NCBI GenBank assembly: GCA_033782935.1
Contig: JAWQEG010000710.1
Location: forward strand, 3,472,001-3,536,000
Reading direction: 5' to 3'
DNA length: 64,000 nucleotides
Origin: Petrolisthes cinctipes
Lineage: Eukaryota; Arthropoda; Malacostraca; Decapoda; Porcellanidae
Positions within the stretch are counted from its first letter, which is position 1. Every line of letters begins with the position of its first letter. The notes beneath the pieces were generated by a model. The model saw only the letters and a list, made by a program, of their open reading frames with translations, ran no database searches and was not told where the DNA came from. The position numbers were made by a program, and so were the translations under genes. Shown here piece by piece: positions 50,301 to 63,300 of the stretch.

Positions 50301-50489
50301 ACCGTAAAATTCGATATTTTGCGGTCCCAGAAGCGATCTGTACATTCCTACTTAGTGCTAGAATGTTTTCAAAATATAGGCTGAAAACATGCTAAAAATC
50401 GATATTTTAAGTGTCCAAAGTCGATATGTGCATGCATCATCTGTATCCGTTTATATCTCAAATTCAGGCTCAAAACACACGAAAATTCG
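47362..50489. repeat. 1465-bp HOR (9 monomers), ~1.7 copies
   Basis: Anchors 47697, 47873, 48050, 48198, 48374, 48521, 48698 recur at 49162, 49338, 49515, 49662, 49839, 49986, 50163 (offset 1465, once 1464). The order of copy 1 is 176, 177, 148, 176, 147, 177, 129, 177, 158. Shared markers: AAAGTTGATATGTGC, CAGGCTTAAAACAC, CAATTTCAGGCTC, GTCAATATGTCAAATTC (a 147-class monomer with different flanks) and GTCGAAATATGCATGC. It contains the only 129-bp monomer in the window. The part after 50163 is diverging. Confidence 0.82.
48698..48826 (+). repeat. 129-bp double-deletion monomer
   Basis: The sole monomer carrying both recurrent deletions: CTCAGATGCAGGCCC (half-B deletion, minus 18 net) and GTCGATATCTATAATTC (half-A deletion, minus 29). 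176 minus 47 equals 129, exactly the measured length. It must descend from recombination between a 158-class and a 147-class monomer inside the ~45 bp separating the two deletion sites, or from a second independent deletion. Confidence 0.9.
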
Positions 50490-52217
50490 ATATTTTGGGG
50501 TCCCAGAAGAGATCTGTACATGCCTACTTAGTGCTAGAATATATTCAAAATATAGGCCCAAAACATGCTAAAAATCGATATTTTAGGTGCCCAAAGTCAA
50601 TATGTGTATGCATCTTCTGCACCCGTTTATATCCCAAATTCAACCTTAAAACACCCGAAAATTCGATATTTTGGGGTCACAGAAGCGATCTGTACATGCC
50701 TACTCAGTGCTAGAATGTTTTTTAAAACATAGGCACAAAACATGCTAAAAATCGATATTTTAAGTGTCCAAAGTCGATATGTGCATGCATCATCTGTACC
50801 CGTTTATATCTCAAATTCAGGCTCAAAACATTCGAAAATTCGATATTTTGGGTCCCAGAAGTGATCTGTACATGCCTACTTAGTGCTAGAAAATTTTCAA
50901 AATATAGGCTCAAAACATTCTAAAAATCGATATTTTAGGTGCCCAAAGTCGATATCTCAAATTCAGGCCAAAACACCCGAATATTCGATATTTTGGGGTC
51001 CCAGAAGCAAACTGTACATGCCTACTTCGTGTTAGAGTATTTTCAAAATACAGGCCTAAAACATACTGAAAATCGATCTTTCAGGTGCCCAAAAGTCGAT
51101 ATGTTCATGCATCTTCTGTACCCTTTTATATCCCAAATTCAACCTCAAAACATCCGAAAATTCGATATTTTTTGATCCCAGAAGCGATCTGTACATGCCT
51201 ACTCAGTGCTAGAATTTTTTCAAAATATATTCTCAAAACATGCTAAAAATCGATATTTTAAGTGTCCAAAGTCGATATGAGCATGCATCATCTGTACCCG
51301 TTTATATCTCAAATTCAGGCTCAAAACACCCAAAAATTCGATATTTTGGGGTCCCAGAAGTGATCTGTACATGCCTACTTAGTGCTAGAATATTTTCAAA
51401 ATATAGGCCCAAAACATGCTAAAAATCGATATTTTAGGTGCCCAAAGTCAATATGTGTATGCATCTTCTGCACCCGTTTATATCCCAAATTCAACTTTAA
51501 AACACCCGAAAATTTGATATTTTGGGTTCACAGAAGCGATCTGTACATGCCTACTCAGTGCTAGAATGTTTTTTAAAATATAGGCTCAAAACATGCTAAA
51601 AATCGATATTTTAAGTGTCCAAAGTCGATATGTGCATGCATCATCTGTACCCGTTTATATCTTAAATTCAGGCTCAAAACATTCGAAAATTCGATATTTT
51701 GGGGTCCCAGAAGTGATCTGTACATGCCTACTTAGTGCTAGAATATTTTCAAAATATAGGCTCAAAACATGCTAAAAATCAATATTTTAGGTGCCCAAAG
51801 TCGATATCTCAAATTCAGGCCAAAACACCCGAAAATTCGATATTTTGGGGTCCCAGAAGCAAACTGTACATGCCTACTCCGTGTTAGAGTATTTTCAAAA
51901 TACAGGCCCAAAACAAACTGAAAATCGATCTTTCACTTGCCCAAAAGTCGATATGTTCATGCATCTTCTGTACACGTTTATATCCCAAATTCAACCTCAA
52001 AACATCCGAAAATTCGATATTTTTTGGTCCCAGAAGCGATCTGTACATGCCTACTCAGTGCTAGAATTTTTTCAAAATATATTCTCAAAACATGCTAAAA
52101 ATCGATATTTTAAGTGTCCAAAGTCGATATGAGCATGCATCATCTGTATCCGTTTATATCTCAAATTCAGGCTCAAAACACCCAAAAATTCGATATTTTG
52201 AGGTCCCAGAAGTGATC
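50490..52217. repeat. 851-bp HOR (5 monomers), two tandem copies
   Basis: Anchors 50515, 50691, 50867, 51013, 51190 recur at 51366, 51542, 51719, 51865, 52042, reaching 52218 (offset 851/852). Order: 176, 176 or 177, 146, 177, 176. Shared markers: ACATTCGAAAATTCG, CAGGCCAAAACACCCG (146 bp), GATATGTTCATGC, ATATATTCTCAAAACATGC and GATATGAGCATGC. The ATATTCTCAAAAC marker reappears at ~55408 and ~59285, so pieces of this unit are dispersed downstream. Confidence 0.85.
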
Positions 52218-54124
52218 TGTACATGCCTACTTAGTGCTAGAATATTTTCAAAATATAGGCCCAAAACATGCTAAAAATCGATATTTTAGGTGCCCAAAGT
52301 CGATATCTCAAATTCAGGCCTAAAACACCCGAAAATTCGATATTTTGGGGTCCCAGAAGCGAACTGTACATGTCTACTCCGTGTTAGAGTATTTTCAAAA
52401 TACAGGCCCAAAACATACTGAAAATCGATCTTTTAGATGCCCAAAAGTTGATATATGCATGCATCTTCTGTACCCATTTATATCTCAAATTCAGGCTCCA
52501 AACACCCGAAAATTCGATATTTTGGGGTCCCAGAAACAATCTGTACATGCCTACTCAGATGCAGGCCCAAAACATGCTAAAAATCGATATTTTAGGTGAC
52601 CAAAGTCAACATGTGTATGCATCTTCTGCACTCGTTTATATCTCAAATTCAACCTCAAAACACCCGAAAATTCGATAATTTTGGGTCCCAGGAGCGATCT
52701 GTACATGTTTAGTCAGTGCTAGAATGTTTTCAAAATATAGGCTCAAAACATGCTAAAAATCGATATTTTAAGTGTCCAAAGTCGATATGTGTAAGCATCA
52801 TCTGTACCCGTTTATATCTCAAATTCAGGATCAAAACACCCGAAAATTCGATATTTTGGGGTCCCAGAAGCGATCTGTACATGCCTACTCCTAGTTTGAA
52901 TGTTTTCATGATACAGACCCAAAACATGCTCAAAATCGATATTTTAGGTGCCAAAAAGTTGATATGTGCATGCATCTTCTGTACCCGTTTATATCTCAAA
53001 TTCAGGCTTAAAACACCGGAAAATTCGATATTTTGGGGTCCCAGAAGCGATCTGTACATGCCTACTGAGTGCTAGAATATTTTCAAAATATAGGCCCAAA
53101 ACATGCTAAAAATCGATATTTTAGGTGCCCAATGTCGATATCTCAAATTCAGGCCCAAAACACCCAAAAATTCGATATTTTGGGGTCCCAGAAGTGATCT
53201 GTACATGCCTACTCCTAGTTAGAATGTTTTCAAGATACAGACCCAAAACATGCTCAAAATCGATATTTTAGGTGCCAAAAAGTCGATATGTGCATGCATC
53301 TTCTGTACCCGTTTATATCTCAATTTCAGGCTCAAAACACCCGAAAATTCGATATTTTGAGGTCGCAGAAGCGTTCTGTACATGCCTACTCAGTGCTAGA
53401 ATTTTTTCAAAATATAGGCCCAAAACATGCTAAAAATCGATATTTTAGGTGCACAAAGTCAATATGTCAAATTCAGGCCAAAAACACCCAAAAATTAGAT
53501 ATTTTGGGGTCCCAGAAGCGATCTGTACAGGCTCTGTGTTAAAGTATTTTCAATATACAGGCCCAAAACATACTGAAAATCGATCTTTTAGGTGCCCAAA
53601 AGTCGATATGTGGATGCATCTTCTATACCCGTTTATATCTCAAATTCAGACTCAAAACACCCGAAAATTCGATATTATGGGGCCCTAGAAGCGATCTGTA
53701 CATGCCTACTCCATGTTAGAGTATTTTCAAAATACAGGCCCAAAACAAGCTGAAAATCGATATTTTAGGTAACCAATGTCAATATGTGTATGCATCTTCT
53801 GCACCCGTTTATATCCCAAATTCAACCTCAAAACACCCGAAAATTCGATATTTTGGGGTCCCAGAAGCGATCTGTACATTCCTACTTAGTGCTAGAATGC
53901 TTTCATAATATAGGCTCAAAATATGCTAAAAATCGATATTTTAAGTGTCCAAAGTCGATATGTGCATGCATCATCTGTATCCGTTTATATCTCAAATTCA
54001 GGCTCAAAACACCCGAAAATTCGATATTTTGGGGTCCCAGAAGTGATCTGTACATGCCTACTTAGTGCTAGAATATTTTCAAAATATAGGCCCAAAACAT
54101 GCTACAAATCGATATTTTAGGTGC
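52218..54124. repeat. Five-monomer module and rearranged copy of the 1465-bp HOR
   Basis: From 52365 the order 177, 158, 176, 177, 147 (835 bp) matches 48827-49662, and it continues as 177, 147, 173, 176, 176, matching 49662-50515 at an offset of about 3534-3538 bp. The 173-bp monomer at 53524 has lost four bases in TGTACAGGCTCTG. Shared AAAGTTGATATG and CTCAATTTCAGG markers confirm homology. Confidence 0.78.
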
Positions 54125-54772
54125 CCAAAGTCGATATCTCTAATTCAGGCCCAAAACACCCGAAAATTCGATATTGTGGGGTCCCAGAAGCGAACTGTAC
54201 ATGCCTACTCCGTGTTAGAGTATTTTCAAGATACAGGCCCAAAACATACTGAAAATTAATCTTTTAGGTGTCCAAAAGTCAATATGTGTATGCATCTTCT
54301 GCACCCGTTTATATCCTAAATTCAACCTCAAAACACCCGAAAAATCGATATTTTTGGGTCCAAGAAGCGATCTGTACATGCCTACTTAGTGCTAGAATGT
54401 TTTCAAAATATAGGCTCAAAACATGCTAAAAATCTATATTTTAAGTGTCCAAAGTCGATATCTCTAATTCAGGCCCAAAACACCCGAAAATTCGATATTG
54501 TGGGGTCCCAGAAGCGAACTGTACATGCCTACTCCGTGTTAGAGTATTTTCAAGATACAGGCCCAAAACATACTGAAAATTAATCTTTTAGGTGTCCAAA
54601 AGTCAATATGTGTATGCATCTTCTGCACCCGTTTATATCCTAAATTCAACCTCAAAACACCCGAAAAATCGATATTTTTGGGTCCAAGAAGCGATCTGTA
54701 CATGCCTACTTAGTGCTAGAATGTTTTCAAAATATAGGCTCAAAACATGCTAAAAATCTATATTTTAAGTGT
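54125..54772. repeat. 324-bp dimer HOR (177 + 147), two identical copies
   Basis: 54125-54448 and 54449-54772 are identical as read by eye. Rare markers present in both are CTCTAATTCAGG, GATATTGTGGGG, TTTCAAGATACAGGCCC, GAAAATTAATCTTTTAGG, TATCCTAAATTC, CGAAAAATCGATATTTTTGG and TCCAAGAAGCG. The copy junction lies in the CCAAAGTCGATAT box of half A, producing a chimeric 147-bp monomer at 54373-54519. A related but not identical dimer lies at 58572-58894. Confidence 0.9.
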
Positions 54773-57207
54773 CCAAAGTCGATATGTGCATGCATCATCT
54801 GTACCCGTTTATATCTCAAATTCAGGCTCAAAACACCCGAAAATTCGATATTTTGGGGTCCCAGAAATGATCTGTACATGCCTACTTAGTGCTGGAATAT
54901 TTTCAAAATATAGGCCCAAAACATGCTAAAAATCGATATTTTAGGTGCCCAAAGTCGATATCTCAAATTAAGACCCAAAACACCCGAAAATTCGATATTT
55001 TGGGGACCCAGAAGCGTACTGTACATGCCTACTCTGTGTTAGAGTATTTTCAAAATAAAGGCCCAAAACATACTGAAAATCGATCTTTTAGGTGTCCAAA
55101 AGTCGATATGTGCATGCATCTTCTGTACTCGTTTATATCCCAAATTCAACCTCAAAACACCCGAAAATTCGATATTTTGGGGTCCCAGAAGTGATCTGTA
55201 CATGCCTACTCCGTGATAGAGTATTTTCAAAATACAGGCCCAAAACATACTAAAAATCGATCTTTTAGGTGCCCAAAAGTCGATATGTGCATGCATCTTC
55301 TTTACCCGTTTATATCCCAAATTCAACCTCAAAACATCCGAAAATTCGATATTTTTTGGTCCCAGAAGCGATCTGTACATGCCTACTCAGTGCTAGAATT
55401 TTTTCAAAATATATTCTCAAAACATGCTAAAAATCGATATTTTAAGTGTCCAAAGTCGATATGAGCATGCATTATCTGTACCCGTTTATATCTCAAATTC
55501 AGGCTCAAAACACCCGAAAATTCGATATTTTGGGGTCCCAGAAGTGATCTGTACATGCCTACTTAGTGCTAGAATATTTTCAAAATATAGGCCCAAAACA
55601 TGCTAAAAATCGATATTTTAGGTGCCCAAAGTCGATATCTCAAATTCAGGCCTAAAACACCCGAAAATTCGATATTTTGGGGTCCCAGAAGCGAACTGTA
55701 CATGTCTTTTCCGTGTTAGAGTATTTTCAAAATACAGGCCCAAAACATACTGAAAATCGATCTTTTAGATGCCCAAAAGTCGATATATGCATGCATCTTC
55801 TGTACCCGTTTATATCTCAAATTCAGGCTCCAAACACCCGAAAATTCGATATTTTGGGGTCCCAGAAACAATCTGTACATGCCTACTCAGATGCAGGCCC
55901 AAAACATGCTGAAAATCGATATTTTAGGTGACCAAAGTCAACATGTGTATGCATCTTCTGCACTCGTTTATATCTCAAATTCAACCTCAAAACACCCGAA
56001 AATTCGATAATTTTGGGTCCCAGAAGCGATCTGTACATGTCTAGTCAGTGCTAGAATGTTTTCAAAATATAGGCTCAAAACATGCTAAAAATCGATATTT
56101 TAAGTGTCCAAAGTCGATATGTGTATGCATCTTCTGTACCCGTTTATATCTCAAATTCAGGCACAAAACACCCGAAAATTCGATATTTTTGGGTCCCAGA
56201 AGCGATTTTTACATGCCTACTCCTAGTTTGAATGTTTTCAAGATACAGACCCAAAACATGCTCAAAATCGATATTTTAGGTGCCAAAAAGTTGATATGTG
56301 CATGCATCTTCTGTACCCGTTTATATCTCAAATTCAGGCTTAAAACACCGGAAAATTCGATATTTTGGGGTTCCAGAAGCGATCTGTACATGCCTACTCA
56401 GTGCTAGAATATTTTCAAAATATAGGCCCAAAACATGCTAAAAATCGATATTTTAGGTGCCCAAAGTCGATATCTCAAATTCAGGCCCAAAACACCCAAA
56501 AATTCGATATTTTGGGGTCCCAGAAGCGATCTGTACATGTCTAGTCAGTGCTAGAATGTTTTCAAAATATAGGCTCAAAACATGCTAAAAATCGATATTT
56601 TAAGTGTCCAAAGTCGATATGTGTATGCATCATCTGTACCCTTTTATATCTCAAATTCAGGATCAAAATACCCGAAAATTCGATATTTTGGGGTCCCAGA
56701 AGCGATCTGTACATGCCTACTCCTAGTTTGAATGTTTTCAAGATACAGACCCAAAACATGCTCAAAATCGATATTTTAGGTGCCATAAAGTTGATATGTG
56801 CATGCATCTTCTGTACCCGTTTATATCTCAATTTCAGGCTCAAAACACCCGAAAATTCGATATTTTGAGGTCCCAGTAGCGTTCTGTACATGCCTACTCA
56901 GTGCTAGAATATTTTCAAAATAAAGGCCCAAAACATGCTAAAAATCGATATTTTAAGTGTCCAAAGTCGATATGAGCATGCATTATCTGTACCTGTTTAT
57001 ATCTCAAATTCAGGCTCAAAACACCCGAAAATTCGATATTTTGGGGTCCCAGAAGTGATCTGTACATGCCTACTTAGTGCTAGAATATTTTCAAAATATA
57101 GGCCCAAAACCTGCAAAAAATCGATATTTTAGGTGCCCAAAGTCGATATCTCAAATTCAGGCCTAAAACACCCGAAAATTCGATATTTTGGGGTCCCAGA
57201 AGCGAAC
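54773..57207. repeat. Shuffled-module segment with an 835-bp module and a 500-bp repeat
   Basis: Lengths from 54697: 176, 147, 177, 177, 176, 147, then 177, 158, 176, 177, 147 (835 bp, 55697-56532), then 176, 177, 176, 147. The trimer 176, 177, 147 at 56032-56532 is partly repeated at offset 500 (ATGTCTAGTCAGTG anchor at 56532, AAAGTTGATATG). The two adjacent 177-bp monomers at 55020 and 55197 are successive copies of the CATACT lineage. Confidence 0.75.
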
Positions 57208-58219
57208 TGTACATGTCTTTTCCGTGTTAGAGTATTTTCAAAATACAGGCCCAAAACATACTGAAAATCGATCTTTTAGATGCCCAAAAGTCGATATATG
57301 CATGCATCTTCTGTACCCGTTTATATCTCAAATTCAGGCTCCAAACACCCGAAAATTCAATATTTTGGGGTCCCAGAAACAATCTGTACATGCCTACTCA
57401 GATGCAGGCCCAAAATATGCTGAAAACCGATATTTTAGGTGTCCAAAGTCAACATGTGTATGCATCTTCTGCACTCGTTTATATATCAAATTCAACCTCA
57501 AAACACCCGAAAATTCGATAATTTTGGGTCCCAGAAGCGATCTGTACATGTCTAGTCAGTGCTAGAATGTTTTCAAAATATAGGCTCAAAACATGCTAAA
57601 AATCGATATTTTAAGTGTCCAAAGTCGATATGTGTATGCATCTTCTGTACCCGTTTATATCTCAAATTCAGGCACAAAACTCCCGAAAATTCGATATTTT
57701 GGGGTCCCAGAAGCGATCTGTACATGCCTACTCCTAGTTTGAATGTTTTCAAGATAGAGACCCAAAACATGCTTAAAATCGATATTTTAGGTGCCAAAAA
57801 GTTGATATGTGCATGCATCTTCTGTACCCGTTTATATCTCAAATTCAGGCTTAAAACACCGGAAAATTCGATATTTTGGGGTCCCAGAAGCGATCTGTAC
57901 ATGCCTACTCAGTGCTAGAATATTTTCAAAATATAGGCCCAAAACATGCTAAAAATCGATATTTTAGGTGCCCAAAGTCGATATCTCAAATTCAGCCCCA
58001 AAACACCCAAAAAATCGTTTTTTTGGGGTCCCAGAAGCGATCTGTACATGCCTACTCCTAGTTAGAATGTTTTCAAGATACAGACCCAAAACATGCTCAA
58101 AATCGATATTTTAGGTGCCAAAAAGTTGATATGTGCATGCATCTTCTGTACCCGTTTATATCTCAAATTTAGGCTTAAAACACCGGAAAATTCGATATTT
58201 TGGGGTCCCAGAAGCGATC
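57208..58219. repeat. 835-bp five-monomer module (downstream type) plus one monomer
   Basis: Order 177, 158, 176, 177, 147 (57208-58043), followed by a 177-bp monomer. It matches the modules at 47362, 48827, 52365, 55697 and 59571. Markers: TGTACATGTCTTTTCCG, TTAGATGCCCAAAAGTCGATATATGC, CAGAAACAATCTG, TCAGGCACAAAAC and AAAGTTGATATG. The same composition gives the same 835-bp length as the 10.7-18.9 kb modules, but the internal order and variants differ, so these are independent modules. Confidence 0.8.
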
Positions 58220-59570
58220 TGTACATGCCTACTCCGTGTTAGAGTATTTTCAAAATACAGGCCCAAAACAAGCTGAAAATCGATATTTTAGGTAACCAAT
58301 GTCAATATGTGTATGCATCTTCTGCACCCGTTTATATCCCAAATTCAACCTCAAAACACCCGAAAATTCGATATTTTGGGGTCCCAGAAGCGATCTGTAC
58401 ATTCCTACTTAGTGCTAGAATGTTTTCAAAATATAGGCTCAAAATATGCTAAAAATCGATATTTTAAGTGTCCAAAGTCGATATGTGCATGCATCATCTG
58501 TATCCGTTTATATCTCAAATTCAGGCTCAAAACACCCGAAAATTCGATATTTTGGGGTCCCAGAAGTGATCTGTACATGCCTACTTAGTGCTAGAATATT
58601 TTCAAAATATAGGCCCAAAACATGCTAAAAATCGATATTTTAGGTGCACAAAGTCGATATCTCAAATTCAGGCCCAAAACACCCGAAAATTCGATATTTT
58701 GGGTCCCAGAAGCAAACTGTACATGCCTACTCCGTGTTAGAGTATTTTCAAGATACAGGCCCAAAACATACTGAAAATTAATCTTTTAGGTGTCCAAAAG
58801 TCAATATGTGTATGCATCTTCTACACCCGTTTATATCCTAAATTCAACCTCAAAACACCCGAAAAATCGATATTTTTGGGTCCAAGAAGCGATCTGTACA
58901 TGCCTACTTAGTGCTAGAATGTTTTCAAAATATAGGCTCAAAACATGCTAAAAATCTATATTTTAAGTGTCCAAAGTCGATATGTGCATGCATCATCTGT
59001 ACCCGTTTATATCTCAAATTCAGGCTCCAAACACCCGAAAATTCGATATTTTGGGGTCCCAGAAGTGATCTGTACATGCCTACTCCGTGATAGAGTATTT
59101 TCAAAATACAGGCCCAAAACATACTGAAAATCGATCTTTTAGGTGCCCAAAAGTCGATATTTGCATGCATCTTCTTTACCCGTTTATATCCCAAATTCAA
59201 CCTCAAAACATCCGAAAATTCGATGTTTTTTGGTCCCAGAAGCGATCTGTACATGCCTACTCAGTGCTAGAATTTTTTCAAAATATATTCTCAAAACATG
59301 CTTAAAATCGATATTTTAAGTGTCCAAAGTCGATATGAGCATGCATTATCTGTACCCGTTTATATCTCAAATTCAGGCTCAAAACACCCGAAAATTCGAT
59401 ATTTGGGGGTCCCAGAAGTGATCTGTACATGCCTACTTAGTGCTAGAATATTTTCAAAATATAGGCCCATAACATGCAAAAAATCGATATTTTAGGTGCC
59501 CAAAGTCGATATCTCAAATTCAGGCCTAAAACACCCGAAAATTCGATATTTTGGGGTCCCAGAAGCGAAC
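58220..59570. repeat. Mixed segment linking downstream modules
   Basis: Lengths: 176, 176, 146, 177, 176, 177, 176, 147. It includes a relative of the 324-bp dimer (58572-58894: GAAAATTAATC, TATCCTAAATTC, GAAAAATCG). It also carries the ATATTCTCAAAACATGC and GATATGAGC markers of the 851-bp unit. No complete tandem HOR. Confidence 0.72.
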
Positions 59571-60386
59571 TGTACATGTCTTTTCCGTGTTAGAGTATTT
59601 TCAAAATACAGGCCCAAAACATACTGAAAATCGATCTTTTAGATGCCCAAAAGTCGATATATGCATGCATCTTCTGTACCCGTTTATATCTCAAATTCAG
59701 GCTCCAAAAACCCGAAAATTCGATATTTTGGGGTCCCAGAAACCATCTGTACATGCCTACTCAGATGCAGGCCCAAAACATGCTGAAAATCGATATTTTA
59801 GGTGACCAAAGTCAACACTCGTTTATATCTCAAATTCAACCTCAAAACACCCGAAAATTCGATAATTTTGGGTCCCAGAAGCGATCTGTACATGTCTAGT
59901 CAGTGCTAGAATGTTTTCAAAATATAGGCTCAAAACATGCTAAAAATCGATATTTTAAGTGTCCAAAGTCGATATGTGTATGCATCTTCTGTACCCGTTT
60001 ATATCTCAAATTCAGGCACAAAACACCCGAAAATTCGATATTTTGGGGTCCCAGAAGCGATCTGTACATGCCTACTCCTAGTTTGAATGTTTTCAAGATA
60101 CAGACCCAAAACATGCTCAAAATCGATATTTTAGGTGCCAAAAAGTTGATATGTGCATGCATCTTCTGTACCCGTTTATATCTCAAATTCAGGTTTAAAA
60201 CACCGGAAAATTCGATATTTTGGGGTCCCAGAAGCGATCTGTACATGCCTACTCAGTGCTAGAATATTTTCAAAATATAGGCCCAAAACATGCTAAAAAT
60301 CGATATTTTAGGTGCCCAAAGTCGATATCTCAAATTCAGGTCCAAAACACCCAAAAATTCGATATTTTGGGGTCCCAGAAGCGATC
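59571..60386. repeat. 816-bp derivative of the downstream five-monomer module
   Basis: Order 177, 139, 176, 177, 147. It matches the 835-bp module at 57208 in all markers, but the 158-class monomer has shrunk to 139 bp (59748-59886): GTCAACACTCGTTTATATC shows a 19-bp loss that removes the ATGTGTATGCATC tract. Confidence 0.82.
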
Positions 60387-63300
60387 TGTAGATGCCTACT
60401 CCTAGTTAGAATGTTTTAAAGATACAGACCCAAAACATGCTCAAAATCGAAATTTTAGGTGCCAAAAAGTCGATATGTGGCTGCATCTTCTGTACCCGTT
60501 TATATCTCAAATTTAGACTCAAAACACCCGAAAACTCGATATTTTGGGGTCCCAGAAGCGATCTGTACTTGCCTACTCCGTGATAGAGTATTTTCAAAAT
60601 ACAGGCCCAAAACAAGCTGAAAATCGATATTTTAAGTGTCCAAAGTCGATATGTGCATGCATCATCTGTATCCGTTTATATCTCAAATTCAGGCTCAAAA
60701 CACCCGAAAATTCGTTATTTTGGGGTCCCAGAAGTAATCTGTACATGCCTACTCAGTGCTAGAATATTTTCAAAATATAGGCCCAAAACATGCTAAAAAT
60801 CGATCTTTTAGGTGCCCAAAAGTCGATAGGTGCATGCATCTTATGTACCCGTTTATATCTCAAATTCAGGCTCCAAACACCCGAAAATTCGATATTTTGG
60901 GGTCCCAGAAGCGATCTGTACATGCCTACTCAGATGCAGGCCCAAAACATGCTGAAAATCGATATTTTAGGTGCCCAAAGTCAACATGTGTATGCATCTT
61001 CTGCACTTGTTTATATCTCAAATTTAATCTCAAAACACCCGAAAATTCGAAAATTTTGGGTCCCAGAAGCGATCTGTACATGTCTAGTCAGTGCTAGAAT
61101 GTTTTCAAAATATAGGCACAAAACATGCTAAAAATCGATATTATAAGTGTCCAAAGTCGATATGTGCATGCATCTTCTGTACCCGTTTATATCTCAAATT
61201 CAGGCTCAAAACACCCGAAAATTCGATATTTTGGGGTCCTAGAAGCGATCTGTACATGCCTACTCAGTGCTAGAATATTTTCAAAATATAGGCACAAAAC
61301 ATGCTAAAAATCGATATTTTAGGTGCCCAAAGTCAATATCTCAAATTCAGGCCCAAAACACTCAAAAATTCGATATTTTGGGGTCCCAGAAGCGATCTGT
61401 ACATGCCTACTCCGTGTTTTCAATATACAGGCCCAAAACATACTGAAAATCGATCCTTTAGGTGCCCAAAAGTCGATATGTGGATGCATCTTCTGTACCC
61501 GTTTATATCTCAAATTTAGACTCAAAACTCCCGAAAATTCGATATTTTGGGGTCCCAGAAGCGATCTGTACTTGCCTACTCCGTGATAGAGTATTTTCAA
61601 AATACAGGCCCAAAACAAGCTGAAAATCGATATTTTAGGTAACCAATGTCAATATGTGTATGCATCTTCTGCTCCCGTTTATATCCCAAATTCAACCTCA
61701 AAACACCCGAAAATTCGATATTTTGGGGTCCCAGAAGCGATCTGTACATGCCTACTCAGTGCTAGAATATTTTCAAAATATAGGCACAAAACATGCTAAA
61801 AATCGATATTTTAGGTGCCCAAAGTCAATATCTCAAATTCAGGCCAAAAACACCCAAAAATTCGATATTTTGTGGTCCCAGAAGCGATCTGTACATGCCT
61901 ACTCCGTGTTAGAGTATTTTCAATATACAGGCCCAAAACATACTGAAAATCGATCCTTTAGGTGCCCAAAAGTCGATATGTGGATGCATCTTCTGTACCC
62001 GTTTATATCTCAAATTCAGACTCAAAACACCGGAAAATTCGATATTTTGGGGTCCCAAAAGCGATCTGTACTTGCCTACTCCGTGATAGAATATTTTCAA
62101 AATACAGGCCCAAAACAAGCTGAAAATCGATATTTTATGTAACCAATGTCAATATGTGTATGCATCTTCTGCACCCGTTTATATCCCAAATTCAATCTCA
62201 AAACACCCGAAAATTCGATATTTTTTGGTCTCAGAAGCGATCTGTACATGCCTACTTAGTGCTAGAATGTTTTCAAAATATAGGCTCAAAACATGCTAAA
62301 AATCGATATTTTAAGTGTCCAAAGTCGATACGTGCATTCATCATCAGTATCCGTTTATATCTCAAATTCAGGCTCAAAACACCCGAAAATTCGATATTTT
62401 GGGGTCCCAGAAGTAATCTGTACATGCCTACTTAGTGCTAAAATATTTTCAAAATATAGGCCCAAAACATGCTAAAAATCGATATTTTAGGTGCCCAAAG
62501 TCGATATCTCAAATTCAGGCCCAAAACACCCGAAAATTCGATATTTTGGGGTCCCAGAAGCGATCTGTACATGCCTACTCCGTGTTAGAGTATTTTCAAA
62601 ATACAGGCCCAAAACATACTAAAAATGAATCTGTTAGGTGTACAAAAGTCGATATGTGCATGAATCTTCTGTACCCGTTTATATCCCAAATTCAACCTCA
62701 AAACACCCGAAAATTCGATATTTTTGGGCCCCAGAAGTGATCTGTACATGCCTACTCAGTGCTAGATTTTTTTCAAAATATAGGCTGAAAACATGCTAAA
62801 AATCGATATTTTAAGTGTCCAAAGTCGATATGTGCATGCATCATCTGTACCCGTTTATATCTTAAATTCAGGCTCAAAACACCCGAAAATTCGAGATTTT
62901 GGGGTCCCAGAAGTGATCTGTACATGCCTACTTAGTGCTAGAATATTTTCAAAAATAGGCCCAAAACATGCTACAAATCGATCTTTTAGGTGCCCAAAAG
63001 TCGATAAGTGCATGCATCTTCTGTACCCGTTTATATCTCAAATTCAGGCTCCAGAACCCGAAAATTCGATATTTTGGGGTCCCAGAAGCGATCTGTACAT
63101 GCCTATTCAGATGCAGGCCCAAAACATGCTGAAAATCGATATTTTAGGTGCCCAAAGTCAACATGTGTATGCATCTTCTGCACTCGTTTATATCCCAAAT
63201 TCAACCTCAAAACACCCGAAAATTCGATAATTTTGGTCCCCAGAAGCGATATGTACATGTCTAGTCAGTGCTAGAATGATTTCAAAATATAGGATCAAAA

